Below, in pieces: positions 22,329 to 34,430 of a stretch of 64,000 nucleotides of DNA. The notes under the pieces were generated by a model, which saw only the letters and a program-made list of their open reading frames with translations, made no database searches and was not told the origin of the DNA. Numbering within the stretch: the stretch's first letter is position 1; the number at the start of each line of letters is the position of its first letter. This stretch comes from Paguma larvata (taxonomy: Eukaryota; Chordata; Mammalia; Carnivora; Viverridae): positions 44,292,659 through 44,356,658 of the forward strand of contig CM057842.1 in the NCBI GenBank assembly GCA_030068075.1. Direction: 5' to 3'. Made by a program: the position numbers and the translations under genes.

Positions 22329-23774
22329 ATCCACAGGGTTAAGATCTACTAATGTGTCAATCAACAGTGAGATATCAAAAGTAACTGGATTCTAATAATA
22401 GCACAAGTAGGAATACGCTGAAGTTAAGGGATGATCAACATGTTTGTGGACATCCTTATAATAACTTCAGTCTTACTCATGTCCATTCTGAAATGTTTTC
22501 TTGAACTAAAGAGAAAGGAGCTGCTACGGACTGGGACATTACACACAACCCTTTATCTGCACTAAAAACCCACTGTCCTCTCATTACTAATATATAATTA
22601 GAAACTGAAACTATTTAAAAATTATTGTACCACATACTGTCAATGAATTTTTCTTTTTTTCTCACCTAGGCATAAATATTTAAAAATAAAGCAAGCACAG
22701 ATTAAGAAAGCATAAGTGGTACTTGCACATTTACCTAGGACAAAGGTGAAGAGGATGCCAAGAACAAGTAATGGCACAACAGCTACAATTTCTAGGTCAA
22801 AACCATGTGAACAAGTAGTGCAAGTGAACTTCGTAGTAATGCTAGTCACGCAGATAACACAGTTAAAATCTTGAAATTGTCAGTCTTATAATCATCACAA
22901 TAAAATAAAACACTTTATGTTTATTCTCTGATGATACATACTTGCTTGTTTCATTACCTTGTAGAGCAGAACTCCTCTTCTAAAGTGAAGATAAAAATTA
23001 GATTAGTCATGTTAACTGATTTTACTATGTAAATTATAATTTTGAGATTATAATATTGGTAAACTGTATTCCTGACACGCCAGAAAAATATCTTACTGAA
23101 TGCCATGTGACATAAATACAAATTGGTGGTACTATTTGCTTATATACTTTGGATTTTATCCAGCTCTGGAGTGTACTTGTGGAACAGTAATATGCACAGG
23201 AATAACACTCATCTTGCATATCATATCAGTAAAAGCCTGATGTCCAGGGGCCTTGGCAAGACAAAGTGGAGGGGGCAGCCCAGATTAGAGAGAAAGGAGA
23301 TCAGCACAGGTGGGAAGGAGAAAGTTGGCATCAGAGAGCCACAACGTCTGCTTTTTAGAACAGTATGGGTACTATTAGCATACAAAGAGGGCACAGGGAG
23401 CAAGGAGCAAGAACTTCAATTAGAACAGAGGGAGCAGAGAAGTAGTGACACAGACACAGAGACTAACGAGAACCAGAATTCAGATTCAAAGAAGCTGGTG
23501 ATACAAGCCAGAGGCTGAAGGCACTTGAGGGCACAGAGTGCAGGACTTCAGCTGAAGACAGAGATCAAAAAAACTGACAGAAGGAACAGAGGGGCAATGA
23601 CACTAACTACAATGCTGATTGGCTCAGGGCAAGAGGAGAAAGGTATATCCTGGTAGCCATGGAGGGGCATACACTTCTTGTGACTGGAGGGTTAACCTTC
23701 CAAGGAAATCTGACCTAGAGACTCAAGAAAACCCAGGGGAAACCTGCAAAGAGCAAAACATCAACCTGGAAAGA
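22329..23774. other. No recognised gene
   Basis: Includes an open frame of 131 codons at 23123-23518 (plus) that is low-complexity and Glu/Gln/Arg-rich. It has no domain I recognise, no splice context and a purine-rich bias that keeps frames open. I treat the stretch as non-coding. Confidence 0.45.
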
Positions 23775-24015
23775 TTCATTGTGTGAGATGCTTCAGATGG
23801 AGGGATGATGAGCCACCACTGGGTTCAAATCCTGGCTTTCTTAACAACAGCTCAAATTTAGGTCAGTTCTTCAGTTTCTGTGTGCTTCAGTTTCCTTTCT
23901 AAACATGATATATGGGGCTAATAATTCCCATTTTTCAAGGCTGTTAAGGAGATTAAATTAGAGAATACATGTGAAAGATCATAGATCCTGGCAAAATAAA
24001 TACTCATTTCTGTAC
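23775..24015 (+). repeat. MIR SINE (ancient)
   Basis: Clear forward MIR: 'gggttcaaatcctggctttc', 'tcagttcttcagtttctgtg', 'cttcagtttcctttctaaac', 'ggggctaataattcccattt', 'ggagattaaattagagaata', 'gatcctggcaaaataaatac'. Confidence 0.8.
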
Positions 24016-24958
24016 CTTCTCCCTTATATCTACCAATACCTGTTACCTTTCATCAACTGGGCAGTATTGATTTCTACTCCACGTGAAATTTACAAAACTA
24101 CAGTGACCTTTTCTACATGCGTTTGTTACTCCCTCCCTTGATTTTTTTCTGATGTTTCTTTCTACACATGTTGTCATGATTAAACAATATTCTTAGTCTT
24201 AGAAATAAGTGCCTTTGCTTGAAATAATCTGATCACTAGCTGAACAGTGTGTCATCCAGGGAATATTGGAAGAAATTCACTGGTCTGCAATTCTTTTTGC
24301 GAAGGTGGATTCAATGCTCAAAGTAGCTAACTCGCTCTAGGAGTCTTTTCTACAAAAATTACACCTCTTATTCGAATGACAGGCAAAAGAAGTAGCTGGA
24401 TCATAACAATGTAAAATCCCCGCTGCTTCTAAACAAACTTAATTAAACTGCTCCAATTTTGTAAAAAGAGCTTCAAATGCAGATAAGCATAACTCACTGA
24501 AAATGTCAGTTTAATGACAGCATTGTCTAAACTTGTCCTGTTGGGAGCAGAATGTTTCAGAGAGACATACAGAAGATGAAGGGATTAAAAAGAAGAAGAA
24601 AGAAAAAAGAAAAGTTAACTATAAAGTTGTTTAGGTAGCTACCCTCTCTTATGTCTTAATCGTAAATTCATCCCTTTCTCCATATACTATCAGGCAGAAA
24701 AATCATATCCTAAAATCAGCTCTGAAAGCTCCATGACCTCAATCAATTTTTCCTATAAGCCTGATAAGTCAACCAGCAATCATGGCAAAAAAAAAAAAAA
24801 AAAAAAGACTACAAGGCATTACAATAACATAAATCCTGTATTTGCAATGCAACTCTTGATTGATTCAGTCATTCATTCGACTTAACAAATAGTTATTATC
24901 TACCACGTTCATGGCATGTAACAAATTATAATTTTGCCCCTCGAACTGAAAGATAAAA
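24016..24958. other. No gene; isolated A-run
   Basis: Unrecognised DNA. A run of about 21 A lies at 24787-24807 without a recognisable retroposed sequence to its left. Confidence 0.45.
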
Positions 24959-24959
24959 C

Positions 24960-25176
24960 AAGGGCGTCTATGTGGCTCAATTGGTAGAGTGTCCACCTTC
25001 AGCTCAGGTCATGATCTCGCAGTCGGAGTTCCAGCCCCACGTCAGGCTCTGTGCTGACAGCTCAGAGCCTGGAGCCCACTTCGGATTCTGTCTCCCTCTC
25101 TCTCTGCCTTTCCCCCACTTGCACTCTGTCTCTCTGTCTCTCAAAAATAAGTAAACATTTAAAAATATTTTTTAAA
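24960..25176 (+). mobile_element. CanSINE
   Basis: Head 'agggcgtctatgtggctcaa', 'ttggtagagtgtccacc', middle 'gctgacagctcagagcctgg' and tail 'aaaaataagtaaacattt'. The 'ggtagag' variant in the tRNA-like head differs from the usual 'ggttaag'. Confidence 0.9.
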
Positions 25177-25245
25177 AAGGTAAAACCTAAAAACATTACT
25201 GTAAATGAAGAAGGAAAAATGGAAAATACAGCATTCTGAAAAATC

Positions 25246-25290
25246 AAAAAAAATTAATTAATTAATTTAATTAATTTAATTAATTCCTTT
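25246..25290. repeat. (TTAA)n-like AT microsatellite
   Basis: Repeated 'aattaatt' and 'aatttaatt' units form a nearly self-complementary AT tract. Confidence 0.8.
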
Positions 25291-25748
25291 AATTATTCCA
25301 AGTGACAGTATTTCTCTCTCATTCACAGTCTATTTCAAATCCCTAACCTTCATAAAAGTTAAATAATTCTGATAACTAATTTACTAAAGTCATGATCTTG
25401 TTCTTAGCAGAATCGTTTCCCTCTTTCTGAGGTAATTATTAGGACCTCTTCTATTCTGCTTCAGAGTGGGAACCAGTTCCTGATTTGCATTCTTTCTGTT
25501 GAATATATCCACCTTACTGCGATACAGAAGCCTGTTAAAATCCTTCTGCCAGACCCCACCACCTTTTGTTGCTTTGTCCACTCATGTAATTACATTTTCA
25601 CACCTTTGACTACAATTTGTACAAAAGCTGGTCTTGGTAAATGACTTTCAGACACATATTCATTAGAAACTCCCACAGTCACTCATCACTCCTTTTTAGT
25701 TGCCATTGTCCTCTGAGCTTTTTGTTTTTCTGTTTCCCAATGCCTTTT

Positions 25749-25965
25749 TTTTTTTAAAGAACTTCTTAAAGCATTTTTTTTTTTATTTTAGAGAGAAAAC
25801 ACACACATGCAAGCAGGGGCAGGGACAGGGAGAGAGAGAAAATTTCAAGCAAGCTCCATACTCAGTGCAGAGCTCAATGCAGCGCTCGATCCCACAACCC
25901 TGGAATCACGGTCTGAGCTGAAATCAAGAATCAGATGTTCAAGAGATTGAGCCACCCAGGTGCCC
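25749..25965 (-). mobile_element. CanSINE (older type)
   Basis: T-rich start, 'gcaggggcagggacagggag', 'gtctgagctgaaatcaagaa' and end 'tgagccacccaggtgcccc'. An excellent 18-19 bp duplication, ctgtttcccaatgcctttt, lies at 25730-25748 and 25966-25984. Confidence 0.95.
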
Positions 25966-25984
25966 CTGTTTCCCAATGCCTTTT

Positions 25985-27124
25985 AATTGAAAATATTTCA
26001 CAAGCTGCGAAGAGAGGTACTTAAGTTGCCAGCTTTAGACAGCAGCCCCAAATCATGGCATTTCCATAACTCTCTATGACATGAGAAAAAGGATAAATAT
26101 AACAGTAACCGGAGGAAGTTCAGCACTAATTCTATATGTCACAGAACCACTGCTGTTGTTTTGTTTATTTTTGGTTTTTTTATTACATATTTTTAACACA
26201 CATTTCATTTTTGGTCAAGTTCAACCAATCTTTTTCAGGGCTAATGAGTCCCTAGAAGCTCATATGAGCATTAAGTATATACCACATGCATTGATTTCAG
26301 GCCATTTCTATGAAGTGATTTTGTGTTTTAAGTGTCAACTTCTGTCCTGCTACTTAAATGGATTCTTTGCAAATAGTAAAACGATAAAAAGTACATGGCA
26401 GAAGAGACATATATTCTGCCCTGCCCCATTGCCCCGATGGTGAAAACAATGAGTCAGCAGCAGAAGTGGCACCAGAATCAAGGTCAGTTAATTAATTCAC
26501 TGTGCAACACTTACTGCATGAAAGATACAGTACTTAGGAACATGTATCCCACAATTCCACATTTGGCCCAGACATTTAACATGTCTTTGATGTTCCCCAA
26601 AAATGTGAAAATCCATTAATTCAACTCTTCAACTCCATGTTAGACTAAAGTCAGCAGGCCGCAAAAAAGCAGGCACTAATCTCAGGAGGCACCAATAAAG
26701 ATTTCTAGGTAAAACCATATCAAATTCATTATTAGTTTGCAAAATTAGAATTCAGGATTTGGGAGAGTGGAGATGTTCATGACTCGCTACATTAATCATC
26801 TAGGAAATCTGACTATAATCGGTTACATGAAACAGGCAGAGGAGGATGAGATGGGGTGAGAAACCTAGATGAAGATCTGGAATGCTAGCCGGAGGAGAGG
26901 ACTGGCTTAGATTTATTGCAGACTAAGCAAAACATGAATTGGAGACAGCAGCCAACAATCAGACTAAAATTAAAAGTGCGAGTTTCAACATAGAGGGAGT
27001 CCATCAAGAACTGAAGAGCATTGGCCGGCTAGACCTAGAAAAGCATCACGCTGAATTTAATGACTCAGACAAGTCACCACAAGACTTATTGGTTCAGAAA
27101 CCAAGACTCTGATCAAGTACAAAG
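25985..27124. other. No recognised gene
   Basis: Contains an open frame of 120 codons (26081-26443, plus) with hydrophobic stretches but no family I recognise, and no start or splice context that supports it. The DNA is AT-rich and the remainder unrecognised. Confidence 0.45.
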
Positions 27125-27330
27125 GGTACATGGAATCAGAATGCCTCAGTTCCAGTCTAGAATAGAAAATTCTTGACACACGTGTGCTTGGGATAGCTTC
27201 TTGACCCCTCTGAGTCTTAATCCCCTCATACAAAAAGGGAATTTTAAAAAGCTATATTGAAAAGTTGTGGAATGTATTAAGTATTTCATCAGAAAATGGT
27301 TTGTAAGATGCAAAATGACACACAAATGTG
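27125..27330 (+). repeat. MIR SINE (ancient)
   Basis: 'atcagaatgcctcagttcca', 'gcttcttgacccctctgagt', 'cttaatcccctcatacaaaa' and 'gtattaagtatttcatcaga' follow MIR order, with heavy decay. Confidence 0.6.
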
Positions 27331-27890
27331 AATTATGGTGGTGGCATTATTATGGCTCTTGATTTTAGCAGTACTGACTTGATGGAATAACATTTCAAAT
27401 ACTGTCTGCTACATTTTCGTCCTGCTTAAGTTTTGTTGACCTTGTGGTCCTCTAGCCACTGACGCTAAAGCATCCACTGCTCGAAGGCAGAAAATAAAGA
27501 AGTCATTCCTCGACCTTGATTTTTTAATTCATAAAAACTGTTAATAGCATGAATGCAATAGGTATCAACTATAAGAGCCATATAATAAGGCAGTAGAAAA
27601 AAGATTTTCTAAGTCACAGAAGTAACTCTTTATATTAAAAACCAGACACTGACTAAATCAAGGCATCTATTTTTTTCCTATAACCAACAGAGTAAGAAAC
27701 ATATAGGACAAAATACAAGAGCAATTTCCCACTACAAAGGAAAGCCTTCAAAACCATTCATAAGCTTAATTAATTCATAACAAAAGAGAATTCAGTTTAA
27801 GTGAGGGCTGCTTTCACATTCTCCCACACATCGCCACAGACCTGGGGTTTCATTCCTGGAATGGGAGAACACATAGTAGAAACATTCTTC
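27331..27890. other. No gene or recognised repeat
   Basis: AT-rich; nothing identifiable. Confidence 0.45.
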
Positions 27891-27892
27891 CT

Positions 27893-28068
27893 GGGAAGCC
27901 TGGGCGGCTTGTTCAGTTAAACTTCCGACTCTTGATTTCAGCTCAGGTTGTGATCTCACAGTTGAGATTGAGCCCCACATCCAGCTCTGCACTGGGTGTA
28001 GAGCCTGCTTGAGATTCTCTCTCTCCCTGTCCTTCTGCCCGTCTCCAGCTCGCTTGCTCTCTCTCTCC

Positions 28069-28118
<50 letters not shown>

Positions 28119-28160
28119 CGCGCGCGCGCCTGTGTGTCTCAATATCTCTCAAAAAACAAA
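27893..28160 (+). mobile_element. CanSINE (older type) carrying a TG/CG expansion
   Basis: Head 'gggaagcctgggcggcttgt', 'aacttccgactcttgatttc', middle 'gtagagcctgcttgagattc', then the simple repeat at 28072-28138, then 'tctcaatatctctcaaaaaa'. Length is inflated by the microsatellite, which replaced the usual CT tract. Confidence 0.88.
28072..28138. repeat. (TG)n-(CG)n alternating purine-pyrimidine tract
   Basis: About 20 TG units run directly into 'gcgtgcgcgcgcgcg'. Alternation of purine and pyrimidine is unbroken for roughly 58 bp (28072-28129). Confidence 0.95.
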
Positions 28161-28162
28161 CA

Positions 28163-28381
28163 GGGGCGCCTGGGTGGCTCAGTTGGTTAAGCGGCCGACT
28201 TCGGCTGAGGTCATGATCTTACAGTCTGTGAGTTAGAGCCCCGCATCAGGCTCTGTGCTGATGGCTCAGAGCCTGGAGCCTACTTCGGATTCTGTGTCTG
28301 CCTCTCTCTCTGCCCTTCCTCTGCTCACTCTCTGTCTCTCAAAAATAAATAAGCATTAAAAAACAAACAAACAAACAAAAC
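28163..28381 (+). mobile_element. CanSINE, near-consensus young copy
   Basis: Head 'ggggcgcctgggtggctcag', 'ttaagcggccgacttcggct', 'gctgatggctcagagcctgg' and tail 'aaaaataaataagcatta' with repeated 'aaac'. It begins right at the A-rich end of the preceding SINE; 'aaaaaacaaaca' occurs on both sides. Intact A-box and B-box regions of the tRNA-like head are visible. Confidence 0.93.
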
Positions 28382-28742
28382 ATCTTTCCCCTCAACTACA
28401 CTTTGAGGATGTAAATGTAGAAGGGACTTTCTTCCTGCTTCCACTGGACTTTTGGGACAATGCAATCTTTCCGAATATATCCCACCAACAGGAAGACTGT
28501 AAGTAGAGAATGGTTACAGGCAGAGGGAAAGAAGATACATGCAGAGAAAAGGTCTATGACAGTAACACAGTCCTAGAGTCTACATGTGGTGATGGAGGAA
28601 AACCTGAAGTACCCACTGCCCCCCTGGGGCCTGCAGACTTCCTGAGAGGATCAGGGATTCAAAGACACTTGACATAGGGTTGAGACACAGAGAGCATTTG
28701 CATGACCTTTCGTGTCCTTCCCCTAGTTTTCTTTCTTTCTTT

Positions 28743-28850
28743 TCTCTTTAATATAATTTATTGTCAAGTTGGCTAACATACAGTGTATACAGTGTGCTCC
28801 TGGTTTTGGGGGTAGATTCCCGTGATTCATTGCTTAATGAGTGGCAGATG
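28743..28850 (-). mobile_element. Short LINE-1 3' end fragment
   Basis: 'aatttattgtcaagttggct', 'acatacagtgtatacagtgt' and 'ttttgggggtagattcccgt' resemble the reverse complement of a carnivore L1 3' end. The copy is severely 5'-truncated; the left CTTT-rich run may be the tail. Confidence 0.5.
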
Positions 28851-30927
28851 CCACTGATGTGCTTGGAGCCTCATAGCCCACATGAAAGAGGGGGTCTCCT
28901 GCCCTTGACTCAGGAGGTGTCTTGAATTGGCATGTAAAATTAGCAAGAAAAATAAGCTGTGTTCTCTAGCAGAGTTGAGTGCCATTTATCTTTGACATTT
29001 AGCAAACCAAATACCAAAGGAATTTGAGTTGGCTATGAACCATGCATTCTTCTGAGCCTCTGAAACAAATATAATCTATATAGTGGTAGTTTCTATCCTA
29101 ATTAAGAACAACACTGACCTAGTTAAATAGGGAAATGGGTAAATTGGGTTGTTTTAACCTGAAAAAAATATTCAGCTTCTGAGAAAAAATCCTAATCTCC
29201 TACAAAAAATAGAGTATCTGCAGAATGAAGACAGAATTAAATTTGTGAACTATATTCTTTTCTTCTCCTTGGGCTACATAAGTGTCATCTCTGCGACAAG
29301 CAAATCCCCCGAAAAGTCAACCAAAAAAGTAGCAAATAATAGTTCTGCAAGCGTTTTTGGATTCTCCTTCAAATGTGCAAGCCCATGCACATGCATGCAC
29401 ACACACACACTCCCACACATACACACACATACACCATGAGCTGTTTAAAAACATTTGTACAACCTGCCCACATTATCTTTATCCTAAAATAAAAAAAAAG
29501 TAATCCCTAAATAGATTCACCCTTATGAAACTGCTGAACTTTCAAATATTGAAAAATAAAACCCTGAGTGGCAAGAGGAGGGAATGAACACAGCCAAGCT
29601 CATTACCAGCCTGCCTTTTTGCTTTTTTTACAGGTACAATGAACTCAAAGGTCTCAGAGAGAGAATGAAAACCAGGAAAATTGAAAGTTACAACCTCAAG
29701 CAGTTTCCATCAAACCACTTTCTTCCCAATTTGTTATATGCACCCAGCCAACGCCTTCAATGAAGGAGAAAATCTATTTTTTCATCAGATACAGTGGGAA
29801 ATCATAGCAAAGCAAGGAAGTCTGCTTCCAAGAGGAAAAACTGCAAATTGCCTCACTCGGTGAATATTCAGACACTCAACAGACAATTTCAAATGGCACT
29901 TCTGTATCTTTATCTTTAAACACAAAAATGCACCCTAAAACAAAAGTGTTGTTCATGGTATAGTCTTATCTAAAATGTCAACCTCTCCACTGGCTCATTG
30001 CACTTCTGAAACCAGAATTAGGGAACATTTGACTTAGACCATCTGACTTGCGAAGTAATTCATCACCAATTAGACTTTATTTGTCCTTTTTCAGAAAGGT
30101 TTTCAATTTTTTAAAAACCCAGCTAACTTGCATATGCCCAATGAGTTGTAGTATAAAAAAAAAAGAAAGAAAAAAGAAAAAAAAGGCATCATTAAAAAGT
30201 TTTAAAGACACAAGTTCAACTTATGTAACATTTTTGGTTTGCTTTCCATCTTGCATTGTCTTCAAAATGGGATCATAGGTTGAGGATGAATCTTGCCTAT
30301 GTCTAGCAAAGTTTCTTTATGTTTTTACCATATTTTCATGGCTACTGCAATCTTAATTTAAATTAATATCACCCCATTTGACCTATAGAGTACATAAGGC
30401 AAAAAGACAGCCTTCCGGAAATGGCATGACCATTTAATATAACATGAAAATATCAGATATGAGTTATTTACATGTTTCTGTGTTTTCAACAAAGTAAGAT
30501 TTGGATTAGATGTGGTATATGTGACTTTTTAGACTATGGACTGGTTTTTGTTTATTTTATTTTTTTCTATCAACAAATCTCAGCACCTTGCCTTTTGGTT
30601 ATAAATGGCTCTGAATAATCTAGGAAGGGAATTGCAAGTCTCAAAATATCAAGCAACGAATAATCTTCCATTCAACTCTCTTGCCTAGAGCTTCGTAGTG
30701 GTAGCACAAAACCTAGAGACAAGAGGATGTTCTTTAAATAAATAATTTCCATTACATTTTTTTAGATCATAAAAGTGTCACTTGCACTTAGGACAGCTGG
30801 AAAACACATTTTTAAAAAGAAGACTATCAAAACAACCTATAAAATACTAGTTAGAAACAAAGAATTACCACTTATTTTATTTCTTTTTTTTACAAACACA
30901 AGGAAGTCAAAAATACTAAAAACCTTG
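28851..30927. other. No recognised gene; CA-rich patch
   Basis: Mostly unrecognised AT-rich DNA. A degenerate CA repeat lies at about 29381-29435 and an A/G-rich run at 30154-30185. No coding block is supported. Confidence 0.45.
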
Positions 30928-30929
30928 AA

Positions 30930-31145
30930 AGGCCTGAGTGGCTCAATCAGTTAAGTGTCTGACTCTTGATTTAAGCTCAGGTCATGATCTTATGGATTGT
31001 GAGATTGTACCCTGAGTGGGGCTGGCTATGCAGTGACATAGTGGAACCAGCTTGAGAGTCTCTTTCTCCCTCTCTCTCTGCCCCCCCCACTCGTGCACAC
31101 GCTCTCTCTCATCCCCTCAAAATAAATAAATAAACACTAAAATAA
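30930..31145 (+). mobile_element. CanSINE (older type)
   Basis: Head 'ggcctgagtggctcaatcag', 'ttaagtgtctgactcttgat', 'ctcaggtcatgatctta', CT block with 'tctctctctgccccccc' and tail 'caaaataaataaataaac'. Possible short duplication 'aaacctYg'. Confidence 0.9.
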
Positions 31146-31474
31146 ATATTGGAAACCTCGATTAACTGTCCTGCTCAAAACAAGGGGTATAGTTGTGCTG
31201 AGTTGGAAAGTTTTCTCAAATATCATATGTATTGTTTTCGAAATCAGGAAAAAAAAAAAGATAAAATACAGTAATCCATTTTCTAGCTCAGTAATTAATA
31301 AATAAGGCATAAATAATGACTCAGGAACTCTTAGTACTCCTGGTCATCAGGGAAAGATCAATTTTATACTAGGGGTGAAGTTACAGAAGGGATAGAACAA
31401 AGCTTGAAAATTCATATGTTTATACAGGGACCAAGAAGATAATATAAGTAAGCAACTACAAAAATCCTGTCAAG

Positions 31475-31607
31475 GGGATGCCTGGGTGGCTCAGTCAGTT
31501 AGGTGTCTGACTTCAGCTCAGATCATGATCTTGGGTTTGTGAGTTTGAGCCCTGCATCGGGCTTCGTGCTGACAGCTCAGAGCCTGGAGCAGGTTTTAGA
31601 TTCTCTG

Positions 31608-31642
<35 letters not shown>

Positions 31643-31704
31643 TTCTTCCCCTCCCTCGCTCATGCTCTGTCTCTCTCTCCTTCAAAAACAAATAAACATT
31701 TAAA
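31475..31704 (+). mobile_element. CanSINE with long CT tract
   Basis: Head 'gggatgcctgggtggctcag', 'gctgacagctcagagcctgg', a long (TC)n at about 31600-31645 and tail 'aaaacaaataaacattt'. The 13-bp duplication aaaaatcctgtca lies at 31460-31472 and 31705-31717. Confidence 0.94.
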
Positions 31705-32044
31705 AAAAATCCTGTCAGGAAGACAATTAGTAGACATTCCCTAGTGTTATTAAATTCTCCTACTTTTTGCTGTTGTTTTTTTGTTTCTTCTAGATAATCC
31801 AGATATTTGTGACATCTTCCAATTTAAGATTTTTCTGTTAAGAAAACATTTTTAAAACAAGTTGGACAATCTGCATGACTATAAGCCTAACCTGGCCTAT
31901 CAATTACTGACTTATCAAAGACTGAGTTGAATCCAAGTCAACTCTAGACCCTATTCTTGGTTTATTGAACACTGCTGGAAAGAAAGTGAACTTCCAAAAC
32001 ACAGTTTAATACTGAAATGGACTTTGGGGTTCACTAACCAGAAG

Positions 32045-32600
32045 GCAGATGAATAACACCACCCCTCAAAGGCATCCATCCCTTAATTCCCACAACCTAT
32101 GAATATGTTACCTTACACAATAAAAGGGACTTTGCAGCTATGATTAAGGTTAAGGACCCTGAGATGGAGGTAATCCTGGAACATCATCCTGGTGGGCTTG
32201 GTCTAATGAGACCAGTTCTTTAAAATCCAAGAGTAAGACAGAAGAGTAGGTCAGAGAGATAAGATATGAAGACTTGACTTGTCACTGCTGACTGTGAAGA
32301 CAGAAGAAAGGAGTCATAAGTCAAGGAATACAGTGGCCTCTAGAAAGGCAAGGTAACAGATTCTGTACTGGAGCCTACAGGAGAAAACAAAAAACAAAAT
32401 AAACAAAAATAAAATAACAGCCCTGCTGACAGCTCGATTTTGAGTCCAGCGAGACTCATATTGGGCTCCTGACCTACAAAACTATAAGATTTATTTTAAG
32501 CCACTTATACTTACTTTGTTGAGCCATTTATATTGTTTAAGCTACTAAATTTTTGATCATTTATTATGGCAGCAATAGGGAACTTATACACTGACCCCAG
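32045..32600 (+). mobile_element. MLT1 (MaLR) solo LTR
   Basis: Good match in order to an MLT1 LTR: 'cccacaacctatgaatatgt', 'ttaccttacacaataaaagg', 'gactttgcagctatgattaa', 'gaccctgagatggaggtaat', 'gtcaaggaatacagtggcct', 'ccctgctgacagctcgattt' and the end 'ttatggcagcaatagggaac'. An A-rich expansion is present at about 32381-32415. Confidence 0.82.
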
Positions 32601-32771
32601 TTTGACATTTTACAGATTGGAAAACTAAGGTACACAGACAAAGCTAGGAGAAAAAAACATTTCAAGATTCCCAGGCCAGTGATATTCCCACTTTACCAGC
32701 CCATGTTGATTGCTTTTGTGTTTGCCTTTATGTGATTTTTCTCATAAGGGAAGAGCTATTAACTTGCAAAA

Positions 32772-32862
32772 AAGGGAGGAATGGATGAGGAGAGAGAGAG
32801 AGAGAGAGAGAGTGGGAAAGAGAGAGAAGGGGAGAGGGAGAGGGAGATGGAGAGAGAAATAT
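32772..32862. repeat. (GA)n purine-rich microsatellite
   Basis: A pure (AG) run at about 32790-32812 is followed by GGGAGA-type units; nearly homopurine on the plus strand. Confidence 0.9.
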
Positions 32863-34030
32863 TCTTTCTAACTAGGACTTACTAAAGTAGTAACATTTGG
32901 TTTGGGATTCACAGCTAGATAAAAGGACAAATAAGTGGAGGGAAGAATGTATTTTAAGATGTATTAATCTTAAAAATGCAAAGCTGCTACAACATATAAT
33001 CAGTCTATCTTTTTATTATTACTTAAAATGTCTGACTCTAATCCTTAGCTGTCTAACCAGTTTGTGATTTGCAGAAATTTAAACAGGCTGGGCATGGGTT
33101 GCACGTCCTGCTGTCTATGAAGGATTTGTAAGGATCTGTTAGCCCAGGATTATGCACATTTTCTGTTGGCTGAGGTGTCAACCATCTGCATCATAACTGG
33201 AGCTGTGACATGCCTGCCGAGATCATGATTGCAATCACAGCTCAACAGCAAGAGCAATGCCAGAGTCAGCAGCATGAAGGACATCAGAGCTCAAGCCTGC
33301 TTGGAAAATGTGTCCACTTTCACGTCTGTTCTCCCTTCCAGTGTGTAGTAGAAGAACCGCCTTGGTGCCACACATACACTTCTCCCGAAGGCCCCACAGT
33401 TAGTGTCTATGCTGCTGGCACCTGAGCACGGACACAGAGAGACAAGTGGAAAGGACAGGAAATGCTTCTGCTCTTTGGTCCTAAAAGTACACAGTAAGTC
33501 CACAAAAAAGGCTGTCCTTGATATTCATTTTAGATGGATTCCACCAGGAAAAATATTCTGGGATAAGAACAAAAGGAAGAAAACCAGGCATGTGACATGG
33601 TCTGCCCCTCTCTTTCTCAAAACGGCCAAAACTGTCCACATCTCCAATCTTCTCCCTGTACACTTAGAGCTGCTGTAAGCAAAAGTATGTCTGTGCCTTG
33701 TCTCATCCCAGGCATGCAGTTGAAAGGTGGGGTGGCTGCCCCACCTTTTCTAAAAACTGACCTCAGGGGTACCTAGAAATGCCCTTTCCTTGGCCAGGTA
33801 GGCTGAAGCACACTGCTCAGCAGAACCCCCAGAGCATGATGGAGAGAGCTCAGCCCAATCCTAACCAATCCTTCAAAGCTGACTGAAAATGCCATCTCCA
33901 ACATTATGACTTCCCAAACCCTTTCAGTTCCCATTAACAGGCTTCTTCCTTTGAGTTTGAACCCTAACACTTGGAGTATTTCTTTATGTGCACTCATCAG
34001 TAACAGAAACACGTTCAAAGGAGCCAAAGG
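32863..34030. other. No recognised gene; one 10-bp hairpin
   Basis: Short frames on both strands near 33210-33680 carry no family that I recognise. A perfect inverted repeat, aaaggtgggg / ccccaccttt, with a 6-base spacer lies at 33723-33748. Confidence 0.45.
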
Positions 34031-34033
34031 AAA

Positions 34034-34110
34034 TATCTATCTATCTATCTATCTACCTACCTACCTACCTACCTACTACCTATCTCTATTCTTATCTATC
34101 TATCTATCTG
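34034..34110. repeat. (ATCT)n/(ACCT)n tetranucleotide microsatellite
   Basis: A block of ATCT units changes to CTAC/ACCT units and back to ATCT; a compound tetranucleotide repeat. Confidence 0.95.
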
Positions 34111-34159
34111 GGCAGACATAACTAAAAGAAATCCATAACTATAATACCAGTTTCTAGCA

Positions 34160-34430
34160 TGGCTGCTACTTAGGCAAGATCACTGGTAATCTCTCTCTGG
34201 CTCTTGGTTCTGCTTTTTCTGCCAGTTGGCTTCATTCTTACCTAAGTGATAGCAAGATGGCTACCAGCAGCTTTAGGCTTATATTCCATTTTCTCAGCAA
34301 CCCCAGTAGAAATGCTTCTTTTCTAAAAGTTCCAGCAAAAGTCACAGACTTGAATCTGTGGTTCTGAATGGCTGGTCTGGCATGAACACCTGCCCATCTC
34401 TAAACCAAACATCACAGGCAGGAAATGCAG
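34160..34430 (+). repeat. Possible old repeat, family not named
   Basis: Phrases such as 'agcaagatggctaccagcag', 'cagcaaccccagtagaaatg' and 'gttccagcaaaagtcacag' feel like an old mammalian repeat, perhaps LTR-derived. I cannot name it. Confidence 0.3.

Noticed and set aside
23123..23518. 131-codon Glu/Gln/Arg-rich frame as a gene
   Set aside because: Purine-rich composition explains the lack of stops; no domain, splice or promoter context.
24787..24807. A-run as the tail of a processed pseudogene
   Set aside because: The sequence to its left does not resemble any transcript I know, and no target duplication was found.
26081..26443. 120-codon hydrophobic frame as a membrane protein
   Set aside because: The hydrophobicity comes from T-rich DNA; no family resemblance or gene context.
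27792..28152. Long His/Thr-rich frames on the minus strand
   Set aside because: They are translations of the (CA)n strand of the TG/CG microsatellite and the SINE around it.
34034..34110. Regular repeats as a CRISPR array
   Set aside because: It is a continuous tetranucleotide microsatellite without spacers, in a mammalian genome.
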